From positions 4,030,001-4,094,000 of the forward strand of contig JAJKFH010001094.1 of assembly GCA_023333565.1 (NCBI GenBank): a stretch of DNA of 64,000 nucleotides. Reading direction: 5' to 3'. How positions within the stretch are numbered: the stretch's first letter is position 1; each line of letters begins with the position of its first letter. The notes beneath the pieces were generated by a model. The model did no database searches, was not told the origin of the DNA, and saw only the letters and a program-made list of their open reading frames with translations. This DNA is from Puffinus mauretanicus. Lineage: Eukaryota > Chordata > Aves > Procellariiformes > Procellariidae. Below are positions 37,225-50,243 of this stretch, in pieces. A program made the translations under genes and the position numbers.

Positions 37225-38268
37225 CCTTGCTGATCCAGCCCTGTCATGGCATAGACGAAACACTAGTTTAGCTAGACTAAACACAAGTGTGATTCCCTTT
37301 GTCTTTTCCGATTTACTGTTGTAATTACTGTAATGCGGAGTTACTGAGCTATCCCTTCTATGTTGCAGTAGGATCATTTGTGATGGTGGCAATCACGAAG
37401 CACATTACTGCTACAGAAGCATTGATTTAGCTTGAATTCTTGAAAGTACCACTTTTCAGCACCATTTGATTTGAGGCACCTGCATTAGCTAGCCAGGGGT
37501 CCTTCACAGTGAAGGGAGAGGCAGAGGCACCTCCAGAAGGTGACTTGGAGTGCCTGCGCTAACACCCTGACCCAGCTCACCCTCCTGAGTCGTCTTCTAT
37601 CTTGTCTCTCTGAACGCTATGCAGAGATTTTTAGGACCAGTTAGGCAGGACGAATCAGGGTGTGCAGGCCTATTTGAACCTTTAGTTCCCTTGATACTTC
37701 TAAGCCCATTTTTTTTTACTGCTTGCCTTCCATCTGGCGCATAGAGGCTTGCCAGAGCATCCGTTTTCTGACATCTCCTACCTGCCCTGAGCCTGGTTTC
37801 TGACAATACAGCTCTTCCTCACATAGGGCCACCGTTTTCTTCACATCCTGCTTCATAAATAGTTAATATCTGGATATTTCAGGCTTCCCCCTTTCACTCA
37901 CCAAGAATTTACTCACAAATTGATACCACGCTTGAGCGATCAAAGGATGTTTACAGCAGAGGTGGCTGTGACTTCTGCTTAAGGTCAGAACCTCATATCT
38001 TAATTGATAATTGGAGAACAAGATGTGATTCATATTTAAGTGGACTTACCAGGAATGTAGTCAGCTTTTCAATTAGCTAGTAGCTTCTAAATCACTATGT
38101 CAATGTGAGGAGTATTTATTGCAGCGGGTGTGTGTTTTAGTTCCAGCTTTAAGATAATGCTTACACCCTCTGGAAAGAAGCACAGTCTTGCTTCCAAAAA
38201 TAAACAGGTTTTCCACAGGGAAATCACGAGTGGACTAATTGGGCTTCTATAGTTATCTCATTGCTGTA

Positions 38269-38295
38269 TATGCAACCATATTTTATGCAACCATA
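38269..38295. repeat. Short direct repeat, 15-bp period
   Basis: TATGCAACCATA is repeated after a TTT spacer, giving a 15-bp period over 27 bases. Confidence 0.85.
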
Positions 38296-41100
38296 ATTAT
38301 TCACAAATTTGTGTCTGCCTTACCTCCATGATGAAGGAAGAGTGTGTAAGAGATTATTTCTGCACCTGGACTAACTCAGTAAAATATTAAATAAGCTTGT
38401 CTGATGCTGATAGATGAAAGTCATTTTATACAGGAAAACAGTGCTGGCGATTATGAAAGACAGGTGGGTTGAGTTAAGGGCTGATCATGCACAAAGACTG
38501 CTGTGAGTTAACAGATCAAATTTACACTTCAGTTCCCAGTGTGTAACTAGTGTTGCAATTCAAGAATCAGTTGCAGCTTTTTTGGCAGCTGCTTGGGTGA
38601 CTTCACCAGCTTGTGAGTGGGAACACTTTTAAGGGAACACCCGCAAGTCAAAGCCTGTGCAGGTATTTAACATAGCACCACATATTACTGCATTTGTAAC
38701 AAATGTGTCAGTGAAGGGTATACACTGGACAGCCCAAACACTTTTCCATATTTCATAATAAAGAGTGCAGTAATTCCCTAGAAAATTTCTAATTTAAAAA
38801 ATAATTTATCTGCTTACAAAGGCAGTGGTGCTCTGAGTGATCCAGTAGTAAGAAACTATGTATTTCCGTAGATAGAAATGTACAGTTTCCATCTACGTTT
38901 TCTCTTAGGTCAGTATTGTGGCAGGTTAGCATGAAGCGCTCTGTGTGCTAGCAATCCTTACATCCACATGTGTGGGATATCCTTTTACTGAGCAGCTTTC
39001 TAAAGTGCTTCTTCAGTGTGTCCAAGTAATTTCCATTACTAAGCAGCATATAGCCATGGGAGATTTCTACATAAATATTTAAGCCATCAACAAATAAGAA
39101 AACAGGTAAAAATCACACATAAGACAAGAATTACAAGATGCTCCCCTGTAATGATGCTAAGTTCCTCTGACCTGGAAATGCTAATAATTTAGATACTTTT
39201 ATTTTGGCTAATGGTTGCTTAATGCCAAAAATAAGTAGTGAAAATCACTAGACAATACATTAAAAAGGTTCTTAATAACATCAAATAAGAGTTGCAATCT
39301 AGGGCAGGCTAAAGATAACTGAAATCAAGCAAATGAGCAGGCTGTTAAGGAACCTAGCTGATTTATTTACAGGTGCAGGGCTTTTTCCTTAGTTGATCAT
39401 ACTATTAGTGGATGCCAGTGTGAAATCAGAAGGACGCCTGGCAGTACAGGTATTTTTTTGAATAGTGGGTAACACTCTATGATACATGTCTGTTAAAAAA
39501 AATAAAAGAAGATACCCTCACAAAGCTGGCGGCCTGGAAGCATTGCTGTTAGGGTGAACAAGAAAGCATTGGATCGTTTTGGTCATGGCGCAGTGCAAAG
39601 CATTAACTAAAATCTCCCCTTGACCACACCACCATTCATGCATTCGCATAAACTCACACCTGAGGTTAGTCAAAGTACGGTATACTTGCATAAGCAAAGG
39701 TGCAGTGTACTTATACATGGGAGGGATGTTGCAATTCTTTGTGCCAGCTCGTATTAATTGCTGAGAATTAGAATAGCCTGTCTGTTGCTTCTACATCCAT
39801 GTAAAGTTATATCACATAAGGGATATGTGATTGTGCTGTCTGTTCTTCTTCCAAAATAAGTTTTGAATTGGCTGACCAATTTTTACAAATTTGAGAGAGG
39901 GACAGAAGTATCAAAAATAATAACGTGCAGTAAGCTTTGTGAATATAGGTAACTAGTTGAAAGAGAGAGAATAATGTTCCTGCTAGTTCCTGACATAGCT
40001 TCTCACTGAAATTATAGCATAAACTTACAACTAGACACCAGAAAACCCACCTTGTGCAAAACACGAAGATTGCAAGACACAGGAAAAGAGATTTTGGAAG
40101 TTTTGTTACTTAAGAGAGCTACCAGTGTTGCATGGTTGCCATTTTCCCTCCCCACTCTCCTCTGTAACAGTTAACTACCAGCCCCTGTTTTTTTTTTCTC
40201 AAATGTGATACATGTTCACACCAGTATTGATGAAAGTAAACAAAACAGAGCTGTGATGGCTGACACTCCTTTAAAAAGATGGGATAAAAATCAATGTGTG
40301 CTAAGTGCAAGTGGATAGAGAGAGTGGCAGAAGAAAGGAATTGCGTTTTTTTAAGTTACCAAGAAGCATTGCTCTCAGTGCAAAGGTAGAACATAACATC
40401 TTTCTTTTTATAATGAAATTTTGTGTAACCTGACTAATGGCAAGAAAAAAACCCTAACAATTATGTGCATGTTCTCTTTAGAAGAAAAAGGAGGAAGAGG
40501 GTTCCGTTCCAGAGATGGAGTGGAAAGCTCCCTTTTAAAACCTTTCTAATCTAAAAGGAGACTGACCCATCTTTTAGTGAGTCTTGTATACAGTGATTTT
40601 TTTATGGTCTCTGACCTCATTAGTGGTTGCTGGAAATAATTAAAACCCATAGCAGAAGATCATAATGAAAGGTAGGAGAAAATAATATAATTAAGTACAA
40701 TAACGTAGGCTTTTAGATATTATTACATATTATTGTACATTATCTGATCTATTCTTCTCCACTGTACAAATGGCTTCCTTAACAAAACCGAACCATGTAG
40801 TACAAAAAAAGAAAAGTGACGATACCCCTGATGACTTACTCCTTGTCAACCTAATTCTATGAACAAAAGCGAGAATTAAAGTTAGAGCACACAGAACGGA
40901 GGGCTGAACCCAGTCTTAGCACAGGAAATACCCTAAGATGGTGTGCACTGTTGTGCTTCTGTAGTTTAACTAAAACAAGAGTATGCCTTCCTAGGAGGGG
41001 AGTTTGCTTTTCTTTTTCTTAATGAAAAAAAACATTTTTTTCATCCTATAAAATCTTGAAAGAAGTGTTTTGTTTTAATTTCTTCTACTAGCAAACTATG

Positions 41101-41124
41101 TAGAAAGCATAGTAGAAAGCATGG
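41101..41124. repeat. Tandem duplication, 12-bp unit x 2
   Basis: TAGAAAGCATAG followed by TAGAAAGCATGG, one mismatch. Confidence 0.85.
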
Positions 41125-41320
41125 GAAGAGCTTATTCTTTGTCTCAGTCTTTTGCACTAGTGTTCATTCTGAGGGCGAAATTTTCTTCTGGGGATCCAGG
41201 TGGGATACCAGGGATCATTAGGGGTTTGGCTATGAAAGAGAAGAATGCTTGTGTGATATCTGAAGAACTTAGTTCAGAGATTTATTAATTGCTTCTATAT
41301 ATAAAAATCAAGCCAACACA

Positions 41321-41338
41321 ATATGATTCTATGATTCT
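41321..41338 (+). repeat. Possible CR1 3' tail remnant, (ATTCTATG) x 1.75
   Basis: The sequence GATTCTATGATTCTA follows a CCAAC, in the same order as at the end of CR1 elements (TCCAACC...ATTCTATGATTCTA). Bases further upstream do not resemble the CR1 3' UTR, so at most a very short or eroded CR1 end is present. A chance 8-bp duplication is the alternative. Confidence 0.3.
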
Positions 41339-44300
41339 AACGGAGATCATTCCTTTAGTGGCCATTTGATGGGCAGGGCCTTAAAATTTGCTATTACTCA
41401 CTGGAGTGTCGCAGATGAGACTTTTTTTTATAACACCTCTTGGCTCACTTTCACTGTCCTCTATTATTTTAAATGTGTTCTAGCACTTCCAATCAGTGGC
41501 TGAATTTGGCAGAACCTGTCAGTGTGCCATCGGATAGTACATTGCACTCGCAAAAGCAAGCGGTTGTGCTCACTTGGACCCCTCAGAGCTATAGAGCAAG
41601 AGGGAATGGGACTCTGCCTGGATTTCCTGATGTTCTTGCTTTGAATGAAAAAGGCTTTGTGCGTTCTTATATAAAACCTCAGACACAAACCCAAGAAATT
41701 TAACCTCTAAAGGAGTCTTGATTCCCACGGGGTTGGCAAAGCTGTGCATCACTAACAGGTATCATAGACCAGTATGTGTGCAGTAATAAGGCTGTAGCTC
41801 CTGAGGGGGTTTTTCTTCTTTAAGAAGACTGAGAAGAGAATAATCCCTTTAATGTGTCCACCTTTTTCTGACGGAGTGGTGTAAGCCAGGCAGCAATGAG
41901 GCCGGAATTAAGCAGTGAGTAGCTGATACCATGAGTGAAAGAGCATCATATTAGCCTACTAGTTCTTAAAAAGGTGGTATATCTGCCACCTAATACTAGA
42001 AACTTTACTGAACCACTGGAGGAAATCATCTGCTTATAGTGACTGTATATATGGTGATACAGAAACTGTCTGGGAAGATGGTAGTAGATGTAGGCTCGTG
42101 GAAGGTTCTTCTTAGACTCACTGACTTATGTCTGCAAAGTTGCAATATAGTAATTTTATCAAAGTTATCAAGATACTAGCACAGCTTTCAGACTCAAAAC
42201 CATAGGAGAACTCATGAAGGAAAAAAATGGTTTAGATCTTAACTTTCTCCATAGAGAATAAATGGAGTTGCTGCAGCATTGTAAATTTTCAGTCAAGAAC
42301 ATTTTTTTTGCACTAAGACTCATCTACAGCATTTTGTCTAGAGTGAAAAGAGGATCTGAAAGTGGGGCTATAAATCAATCAAATGCCTCTTTTCTCTGGC
42401 AATGTAGAAGAGGCCTTAGCCAGAGCAGTGAGGAGGGTGTTTGTGTAAATGCAACTGGTTTTCAAATACCTTGGTTTAGTTTATGTACATTTTATGTACG
42501 TAAGTGAACAGGGAATGTATGTTAAGGGTTATCAGTGAATAGACCGAGACTCACAAGAATGACAAGACCTAAATCTGCAATGAATGAGCTCTTTTGAAAT
42601 AAATCCATGGGTTGAAGGAGAGAAATGGGGGAGGGGAGGGAAGTTGTTGTGTATCTACTAAAAAGGCCAAAATGTAATAGTGCAGGAATGACTAATGCTA
42701 ATTCTTTCTGCTTGTTCTAGCAACTGAAGTGGCTAGCAGAACATCGTATCTGTTGTGCTGATCTTATTTCATTTGGTTTCTTGGTAGCTGTGCAAAACAT
42801 CTTAGTAATTCTTCACTAACATTATTGAGTGTTGGGGCCTCTTAGCGTTCCTAAAAAAATAGGAGAAACCAGAGCTCAGAAATGGATGCTTGATATACAC
42901 AATATCAAAATGTGCATTCATACATAAATTAATCATATTTTGTGCCAAAGGTGGGACTACAGTCTGTCTACTGAACATACATAAAGCTCTCCACTTCTGG
43001 TTGTTTTTATCTACCATCACCTTTTGTGGGCCATCTACATAAAGTTGACTAGGAAATACAAATTCCACTAATTGCAGTAATACTGACTTCTCTGTGTTTT
43101 CTGTGGCTTAAGAAGGTGATTTATGCCTTTGTGGTTTAAGGAGGCTAAATATCTCAGCAGTGCAGTGGATATTTGTGTACATAGTGCCTATTAAAGTTCA
43201 TGGAAGTTTGCAAACTTATCTTCAGCACATAAATTGATGGAGCGAGTTGTGTGTGCTAATATCCTATTGCTTATGTTGTACTCTTCATGGGAACATCTTA
43301 ATGGCTGTACAAAAGGGCTAAATCACAACTAGCTATATAAAAAGCCAATGATGAATAAGTGGGTAAGTAGATTTAATAGAAATGTAGTGAGTGACTCAGC
43401 CAATCTGATCTGTGTAGGAAGCAAGCTTAATGGGTTTGAGATAAAATATTTCTGGCTCCCAGATGTGGTATTAACTCAAACGGTCAATTCTGCAGCAAAT
43501 GCAACATAGAAAAGAGAATATTTTTTAATGTTTCTCACGTGACAAAAGGCAAGTATGCAGATTCTCATTGTAATAGAAGCAAAAGAAGAGAGACCTCTTC
43601 ATCCCACTCCCAACTTAAGTATATAGGCAGACTGAATTGGTTACCTGATTCTTCATTGATACCATCCACATGATCTCAGTTTATGAATGGCATAAAAAAT
43701 AGTAACATCAGGAAATATGAGCATCCATGGGAAAACTATGCAATGCAGCCTACAGCAACAAACAAAAAGGAGAGCCTTTCTCTTCTAGAGCTAGTGCCTA
43801 AGGTTTTCAGCTAGACACTAAATAAGTAAATCCTACACAGCTATGTAATAAAATAATAAGTGCAGTGATATAAGGAATAATTAAATCAATTCAAACCTCC
43901 TAATTTGTGCCAAGTGTTAAATTTTAATTATAACAACATATGAGTATTCATAGGGTAAATGGACAGCATGGCAAAATTAAAGCAGAGTAGGACAGTGCAT
44001 TTCTTTGTTAATGTCTATTTCTAGGATTAGATCTAGATTCTATAATCCAGATTGCTTGAATGCTTTTATTGTAAACTATCTTCCATCTGCTTATATTTTC
44101 TGTAGTTCTCTCAGCGGAATCTTCTAGGGTCTTTTGTCACTGCATGATGATGTTTTAAAACAAGATTTGGTCAGAAGCATTCAGTGGTATTGGAAATATA
44201 TGGAGAGCGAGCAACAAAAAGGCATATTCCTCCTTGACCCCAAATGGCAATGTTTTAGGAATTTCTGGTGCAAGGAGAGTTCAAATTTGGCAGTGCTGGG

Positions 44301-47300
44301 AAGATGTTTCAGAGCATACAGAGAACAGCATGTTGGGTTTGGGGGATCGTGCTTTAGCTGAGCTGTATTCCTAAAGAGACTTTACTCTAGGAATAGTATG
44401 TTTTCTACATGCACAGTAACCAGCATGTCCAGTGCTCTCAATGAAGAGTTAATTCCAAAGGAACCCGTGGTTCCATCATAGTGAAGACAACTGGCAATTT
44501 CTTGCCTGAAACTGTACATAGGATTGAAATGTGGGAGCATATTGGAGTAACTGCCCTTCTCCCTGATGTCAGGAACACATAAGGAGGTACCCAGTTCTTG
44601 GAGTTGACTTTGCCGTTCATCTTTTGGGTACAAGTGTTGCCAACAGGTAGAGGCTGGGTGGCAAGAAGCAGGACTGTCTATAGTCTGCTGTTACAGATGT
44701 TGGCATTGGATGCGTAGCATCTCTGACTATTTCTAAGATCCAAGTGGATGTATGATACTGAGGGAACGTAAAACTTGGTTTCTTCTTTAATGTCTTTTGA
44801 GGGACTATCAAAATGGGTGTATAAAATTATCAGAGAAGAAGGGGTGGGATAAAGGGTAGAAACCATCAGCAGTGAAATTGTGAAAGTAATGGAAACTGTT
44901 ATTCAAGCCAGCATCTGTCTCTAAGGCAGCTCCAATGCACAAAAATGCTTGTCTTTCGAGGATTTGGATGTTTTTCTCGCAGTACTGAGGACAAAAGCAG
45001 AACTCACATGTTCCTGAGTACACACAGCACCTCACACCTTCCCCAAGTCCTCATCAACAGTTTCTATCCTCCAGGACAAAAATAGGGCCAAACATGGAAG
45101 AAACACTCTTCTGGAAAAGCTTGCACCTTAAAGGCTGCCTGTCCTTGGATACAGAGAAGCATATTTAATGGTAGGAGCAGAAGGCTGTCTGCAGAAAAGA
45201 AATTGGGTCTGAGATTAAAGCAGGGACCTGGGGGAATTCACTGTGTTTGAAGAGCAAACAGGCTGCAAAGGTGCATTTGTCTTGTTAAGCACCCATAGAC
45301 CTTCCACTATGAGGTGCCTTGAGAGCTTGAAATACTGTAGTGTTAGCATGAGGTTTAGCATGAATCTGTATATAATTAGCATTATTGGTACCACTAGTTA
45401 ACAGTAACAGCTGAATCTTTAGTTGACATCTTGTCTTGTTTTATCCAGCTCGCATATATGTTGTTCTTAAATTACCAGCCTCTGCATTAGTTGTCTTACT
45501 GGCTGTCATGGAGTCCTATTGAAAAGAAAAATCTGTTTGGGGTGCAAACATGCTGACTTTTCATGGTTGGTCAGGGGACACTTCAAGACTGCTGCCTTTG
45601 GATGTAAAAGCATATATAGCCTGTTGGAAGCTTTTTCTTCAAATTGTTTCTTACCCTGCCCCCACTAGTAAGAATCCTTGAACGACAGTACCTGCTATGA
45701 AGGTTTGAGCGGTAACTGTTTTCCCCAGCTACTCCCCTTTGTATCTGTCCCTGAATTTCTGCAGCTGAAAGAATTAAAGACAGTAAAGTATATGCTGAAG
45801 GTGCAAGTCCCACAAAGAATATTTTCTTCATGCTTTTTTATATATCTGTTACCATGTAAACCAATTTTTCTAACTGGACATAGTATAAAAACCGATAGTG
45901 CAGTATCGTGTTCTTCAGTTTTGAGCAACAAGAAGACTGGCTGCCCTGTTTCTCTGCAAGAGCATCTTCAGCTTTGGATGCCAGCTTTCTCTTCCTCTTC
46001 CTCCTCTCTCCCTTCAGCCTGGCTCAAAATCCATGTCATTCAGCAACTTGGGTTAATACCTCTTGCAAAAAAAAGGCCACCCTGTATTTCATAAAAAGTA
46101 AGAAAACAGAATCTGCAACACGCCTGTGGACTACCTTCACTTCAGATATGAAGAACAGGAGGGTGAAAAAATGTCAGTGTCTCGATCAATAATTTAGGTG
46201 GATAATATCTTGAAGAATGACAGTGGATACTAAGTGCTTTGACAACTGGGACAGAAGAGCCCCAGCTTTATGCACCAAATATTAGCTTTCACTTAGGAAA
46301 CTGTAGGTCTCTGCTACTGTTGATTAGGGAAGATTAGTACCTATCAAGAAAATAATTAATAGCGAGCTTTGGGTTGAGTGTCATTTAAAAAAAAAACATA
46401 GGGGCAAGGGGCAGGTTTCATTAGCAATAAGAGATTATTATAAGCATCCAGTTTTGAGAAAAAGAGCTTCATTTAACAGGAGTGCCTCAGTGTCTTCTAT
46501 AACCAGGCTATGTTTGTCTTCTAGTTCCCCACATACTTCTGCTCCCTTATAAATCTAAGTCCCTCCTGAAACTTTCTGCGCATGCTCTTGTTGCTATTAT
46601 CATATAGCAGAAAAGGAATATATGCTTTTAAAACTTTCTGCCCTATTTTAAAATACTTCTCAAGGACCCACAGAAATCCTGATAAATCCTAACTCATAGA
46701 AATTGTTAATAAATCAGAAGGTAATTGTGGTGGCTATCTGTTGGTGGCTAATATTGTTTTTTAAATCAACTGGCAGAGCTGAATGCTGATTGATTAAACC
46801 TTTTGGTGTGGTGGAAAGACTGTAGTTGTATGTGATGCTCTCTTGCAGAGCAAGCGTAGCTTCGGCTATTAACAAACCTTCTTGGGCTGTAATCTCACAC
46901 ACCCCTGCCAGGCTTCTCCTTTTTCTTCTCTATGCCCATTCTGCAACACTGACGGGAGTCTGATGACTCCTGGTTTCTGCTCTGGATTTCTGTTGTGGAT
47001 CTGGTGAAGGCACAGGGATTAGAAGCCCTAAGGGCATGGTAGCACAGAAGAAGTATAACTTATTTGTAGTAAGTGGTATATGTCAATTTTATGCTGTCAG
47101 GGGATGTGCCTTGGGGGTGATGTGTTTTCCTTCTCATCACTGTGTGAAGTAAAGATATTAATTGCTGAGGCAGTCTCAAGTATCTGTTTTCCTTCCTCCA
47201 GCAGAGCTTCGTTCATACTGCTGTGGAGCTAGCTGGCCATGTGTGAAGTTTTGCTTTCACTTACAGCTAAGGATGAAGTTGTTGGGCTTTTTTTCCTTAA

Positions 47301-48743
47301 ACGTTTGAGATTCAAGTTTTTAAGGTGGAAATAAATATGGATGAAGGCTAGGTGAGTGTGGGGAGAAAAGCCGTATCAGTTACTTCTGAAGCTTGGCTGC
47401 CCGTTTTTCCTCAATTGACTAAACTTCAAAAGGAGGTTGCACATTTCTGCCACAGCCTTCCTCCCATACTTTTCAGAACTTTGCAAGGAGGTAGTTTTAC
47501 TAGTATCAAGGCAGTATGCATTTACTGAGGAAGATAAATAAAACTGCTTCTACTTTATCTCCCCAGGATTTGTGGGGGTTTTGTTTTGGGTTTTTTTTGT
47601 TTGTTTGTTTTTAAAATGAAGCTGGAAAGCAGCTTGACTGTTGCCATAGGTCCAAGGAGAAAGAAGGACCACCTTTGTGCCTTTGAGAACAGCAGATCTG
47701 CAGTGCTATTGCTGTGCAATGATCAAAAGGGGGAGAGAGGCAAAAGCAGCTGGAGCAGCAAGTGAAAAATGACTTTTGGATTTCAAAATAAGCTTGTAGC
47801 AAATAGGAGGATAGGGTTTTGAATTGAAGGATTTTTAAAATGACAAAAAGATCTTCTAGCTTCTATATTTGCCATTTCTATGGTGTTGGCCTTGAGCAGC
47901 TGCATTCCTGGAGCTGCCAGATTACAGCTCAGAGCTGTGCCTGGCTGGATCAGTAAGGCATATCCAACAGCGTCTGAAACCTGCAAGCGAAGCACTTTCA
48001 CCTTTTCTATATCATGCTTTCTTTTCAGACATGTTATTGTCCACTACTGCAGCATGTCATGAAACTTGAGAGCACACAGGGGTGTGTTGAGAGGCTAAGT
48101 TAAACCGTGTTACAACAACGTGTAAAAGCCTGGTGTGAAAACCTCTGGGATTTCTCTCAAGGAGAGAATTTACCAGGTACAGCTGGCATAGAAGGGGATG
48201 GGAGTTATAAAAGCAACCTTTTCTCTTTTTGTCTTTGTCTTCCCTCCCACATTCCTCCATTTCCAGAAGGAAACAAGACAAGAGTTGCAGTTCTCTGGGT
48301 TTGCAGCTGTGTTTCACTCTCACGTGTCCTGCACGAGATGGGAAGGAAGGTGTCACAGAACAGCCAGGACTTGGTCTGGTTTGGATAGCTATGGGTTCAG
48401 GGACACCGAGGAGGAGGGGGAATAAAATTTTGCAGCCATTTGTCATTCAGCTGGTGGGAGGGTGGTAATGCGCGAGGTCTATTCTTGGTTGTCTCAGGAA
48501 AAATCGTATTGAACCTTCATGCATTCTCCTGACAAGCCAAACCACAAATTCTCCATGCAGAGTGCCACAAGATGCATAGTCTTGCATATCTGAGGGAGTT
48601 AAGGGATGATGAGACTGAATATGGCAGTGGTCCCTCAGTGGCTTTACCTCTCACTTTGAAGACAGGACTAAGCAGGTGTGCAGCGTGTTTTCAGGGTGAC
48701 ATAGCAATTTGGTTTAAGCAGCCACCACTGTTTTCTTTTGCAG
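41339..48743. other. Non-coding stretch, no gene seen
   Basis: AT-rich with a G-rich tract at 42,609-42,640 and the G/T tract at 47,571. Open frames at 45,678-46,094 (plus) and 48,057-48,446 (minus) are long for the region, but each overlaps several equally open frames and has no recognisable content. Confidence 0.65.
47571..47615 (-). repeat. (GTTT)n and G/T-rich low-complexity tract
   Basis: GTGGGGGTTTTGTTTTGGG followed by TTTTTTTTGTTTGTTTGTTT. This is the reverse complement of the A/C-rich tracts at 9,591 and 12,491, so it lies in the opposite orientation. Confidence 0.8.
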
Positions 48744-48839
48744 CTGGGGGAGCGTATGGCTGTGGCAGCACAGTCGGTGTATGTGTAGTATGGTATCACT
48801 CTAACACAGGAGCAACACTGAAGCTGCCGTGGCTGACAG
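48744..48839 (+). other. Candidate 96-nt internal exon (unproven)
   Basis: A strong pyrimidine tract and 3' splice signal (CACTGTTTTCTTTTGCAG) precedes, and CTGACAG|GTAGAA follows. The 96 nt are open in phase 1 on both sides. They encode a Gly-rich then hydrophobic stretch (GGAYGCGSTVGVCVVWYHS, then TGATLKLPWLTG). The frame stays open beyond both edges (48,572-48,868), so openness alone is weak evidence. The product is not recognised. Confidence 0.15.
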
Positions 48840-49149
48840 GTAGAAACCTGAAGTGTGAAAGAAGCAGCTGAATCTCTTCCTCTTCCTGACAGCTGCCTCG
48901 GGATACGACAGAATGAAATGAGAACTGGAATCTGTTCATCCCCTTTTCTGTGCTGTGTTTGGTGCGGTGCTAATCCTTCACAAGTTTCTGGCCAATAAGG
49001 ACTTGCTTATAGCACAGTATATATTAAAGTCTTTTGCGTACGTGTCATTTCAGAGATAATACTACTACATAACAGTGCATAGTAAATAACAATCTTTCAG
49101 TTGTTATTACAGTTTAGGATAGCAATTTAAGTACTTCGAATTGGGTGGA

Positions 49150-49252
49150 GAAGAAAAGGTCAAGGTGTGAAATGACTTCCTTGGAGTCACACAGGCAACA
49201 CAGCTGTAGAAGAGCAGAGAATTGTACCTCACTACTCAGTTTCATTCTCATG
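49150..49252 (-). repeat. MIR/CORE-SINE-like ancient repeat relic
   Basis: Carries AATGACTTCCTTGGAGTCAC, ACAGGCAACACAGCTGTAG and AGAGCAGAGAATTGTACCTC in that order. This matches the MIR core complement (gtgacttgcccaaggtcacacag...agcagagctgggattcgaaccc). One of the clearer ancient relics in the window. Confidence 0.65.
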
Positions 49253-50217
49253 CTGCAAAAGCAAGCTCATCATTCTTCATCTTCAGATATTTTTTAACAA
49301 GTATGATCTGCCTAGTAGGGCTTTGAGAGAAATGTGTATATTCCCTCTTATGACAGGTTGTGCACACACACACAACCCAGCTCTCACCAGGCTCTGTTTG
49401 CACCCGTCTTGTTTGTAATGTATTATTAGATTTCCTTTGAGCCTTACCCCGGTGAAATGGTGAGAATGAAAATAGTGGCTTTGGTTTACATCTTTGCTTT
49501 TTTAAATTATTATTATTTCTTAGATAGGTGCTGCTTTTATATTTATTGTGACCAGCAAGGTCTTCAAATACTTTTGTTTTGCAGAAGTTCACTGGAGATA
49601 GTGAAAATTAATGTCTGCTTTTTCACATCATTGTTTTCCAGAAGGCAAAACTCCCTCTTCTCCGTGGGTCTTCTCCCAACAACAAATGTTATTAATCTTT
49701 TATTTATTGTATCTCTTGATTCAGGGTGTTGGTTAAGCATCCACACTTTAAATATATCTGCCTTGGAATTTATGTACTATATATAATGGCAGTGTAGCCA
49801 CATGATGTTCTGTACCAATAGACTATTTTTAAAACACTTTCTTGAATGATTTCCTATCATCATATTCCATTTACCTTTGTCTTGGTTACAGCCTGTTAAT
49901 AATGAAGAGAGCTGATTTGGGTGAAAGTTCACTATTAACTTAATTATCTTTTATTCAGGTCCACTGGATTACTGCAATAAATGCTGATTGCTATCTCAGT
50001 CTCTTTCTTACCCTGAGTTCTGCATTTGCGCTGCAGATTGTCTACTAAAAATGTGCCAAGGTTTTTTTGGTTTGTTCTAAATATCCTGACTATGGGATTC
50101 ATGATTGACTGTCGATCCTTTAGAAATTACAATGTGGAGTTGCAATATTGGTAATGGAGCGAGAAAAGGGCTGCGGTTGGATGGACGTTTCTAGCTGAGG
50201 TTCCCTACCTCCTGTAT

Positions 50218-50243
50218 TCCTTGTGCATGATCCTTGTGCATGA
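50218..50243. repeat. Perfect tandem duplication, 13-bp unit x 2
   Basis: TCCTTGTGCATGA occurs twice in a row without mismatch. Confidence 0.9.

Larger units (their letters stand above)
29204..41320. other. Non-coding stretch, no gene seen
   Basis: Contains the T22 run, the T7-A14-T8 tract and small direct repeats. The longest open frame (33,552-33,941, 129 codons, plus) shows no domain, has no convincing start context, and overlaps a 68-codon frame on the other strand. The AT-rich interval 35,030-35,185 with many TAAT/ATTA cores could be a homeodomain-type conserved element, which cannot be tested here. Confidence 0.65.

Noticed and set aside
45678..46094. 138-codon plus-strand frame
   Set aside because: Overlapped by other open frames of similar length in different frames; low-complexity Ser run and no recognisable domain.
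48057..48446. 129-codon minus-strand frame overlapping three plus-strand frames
   Set aside because: Local GC rise reduces stops in all frames; nothing identifies one as coding.
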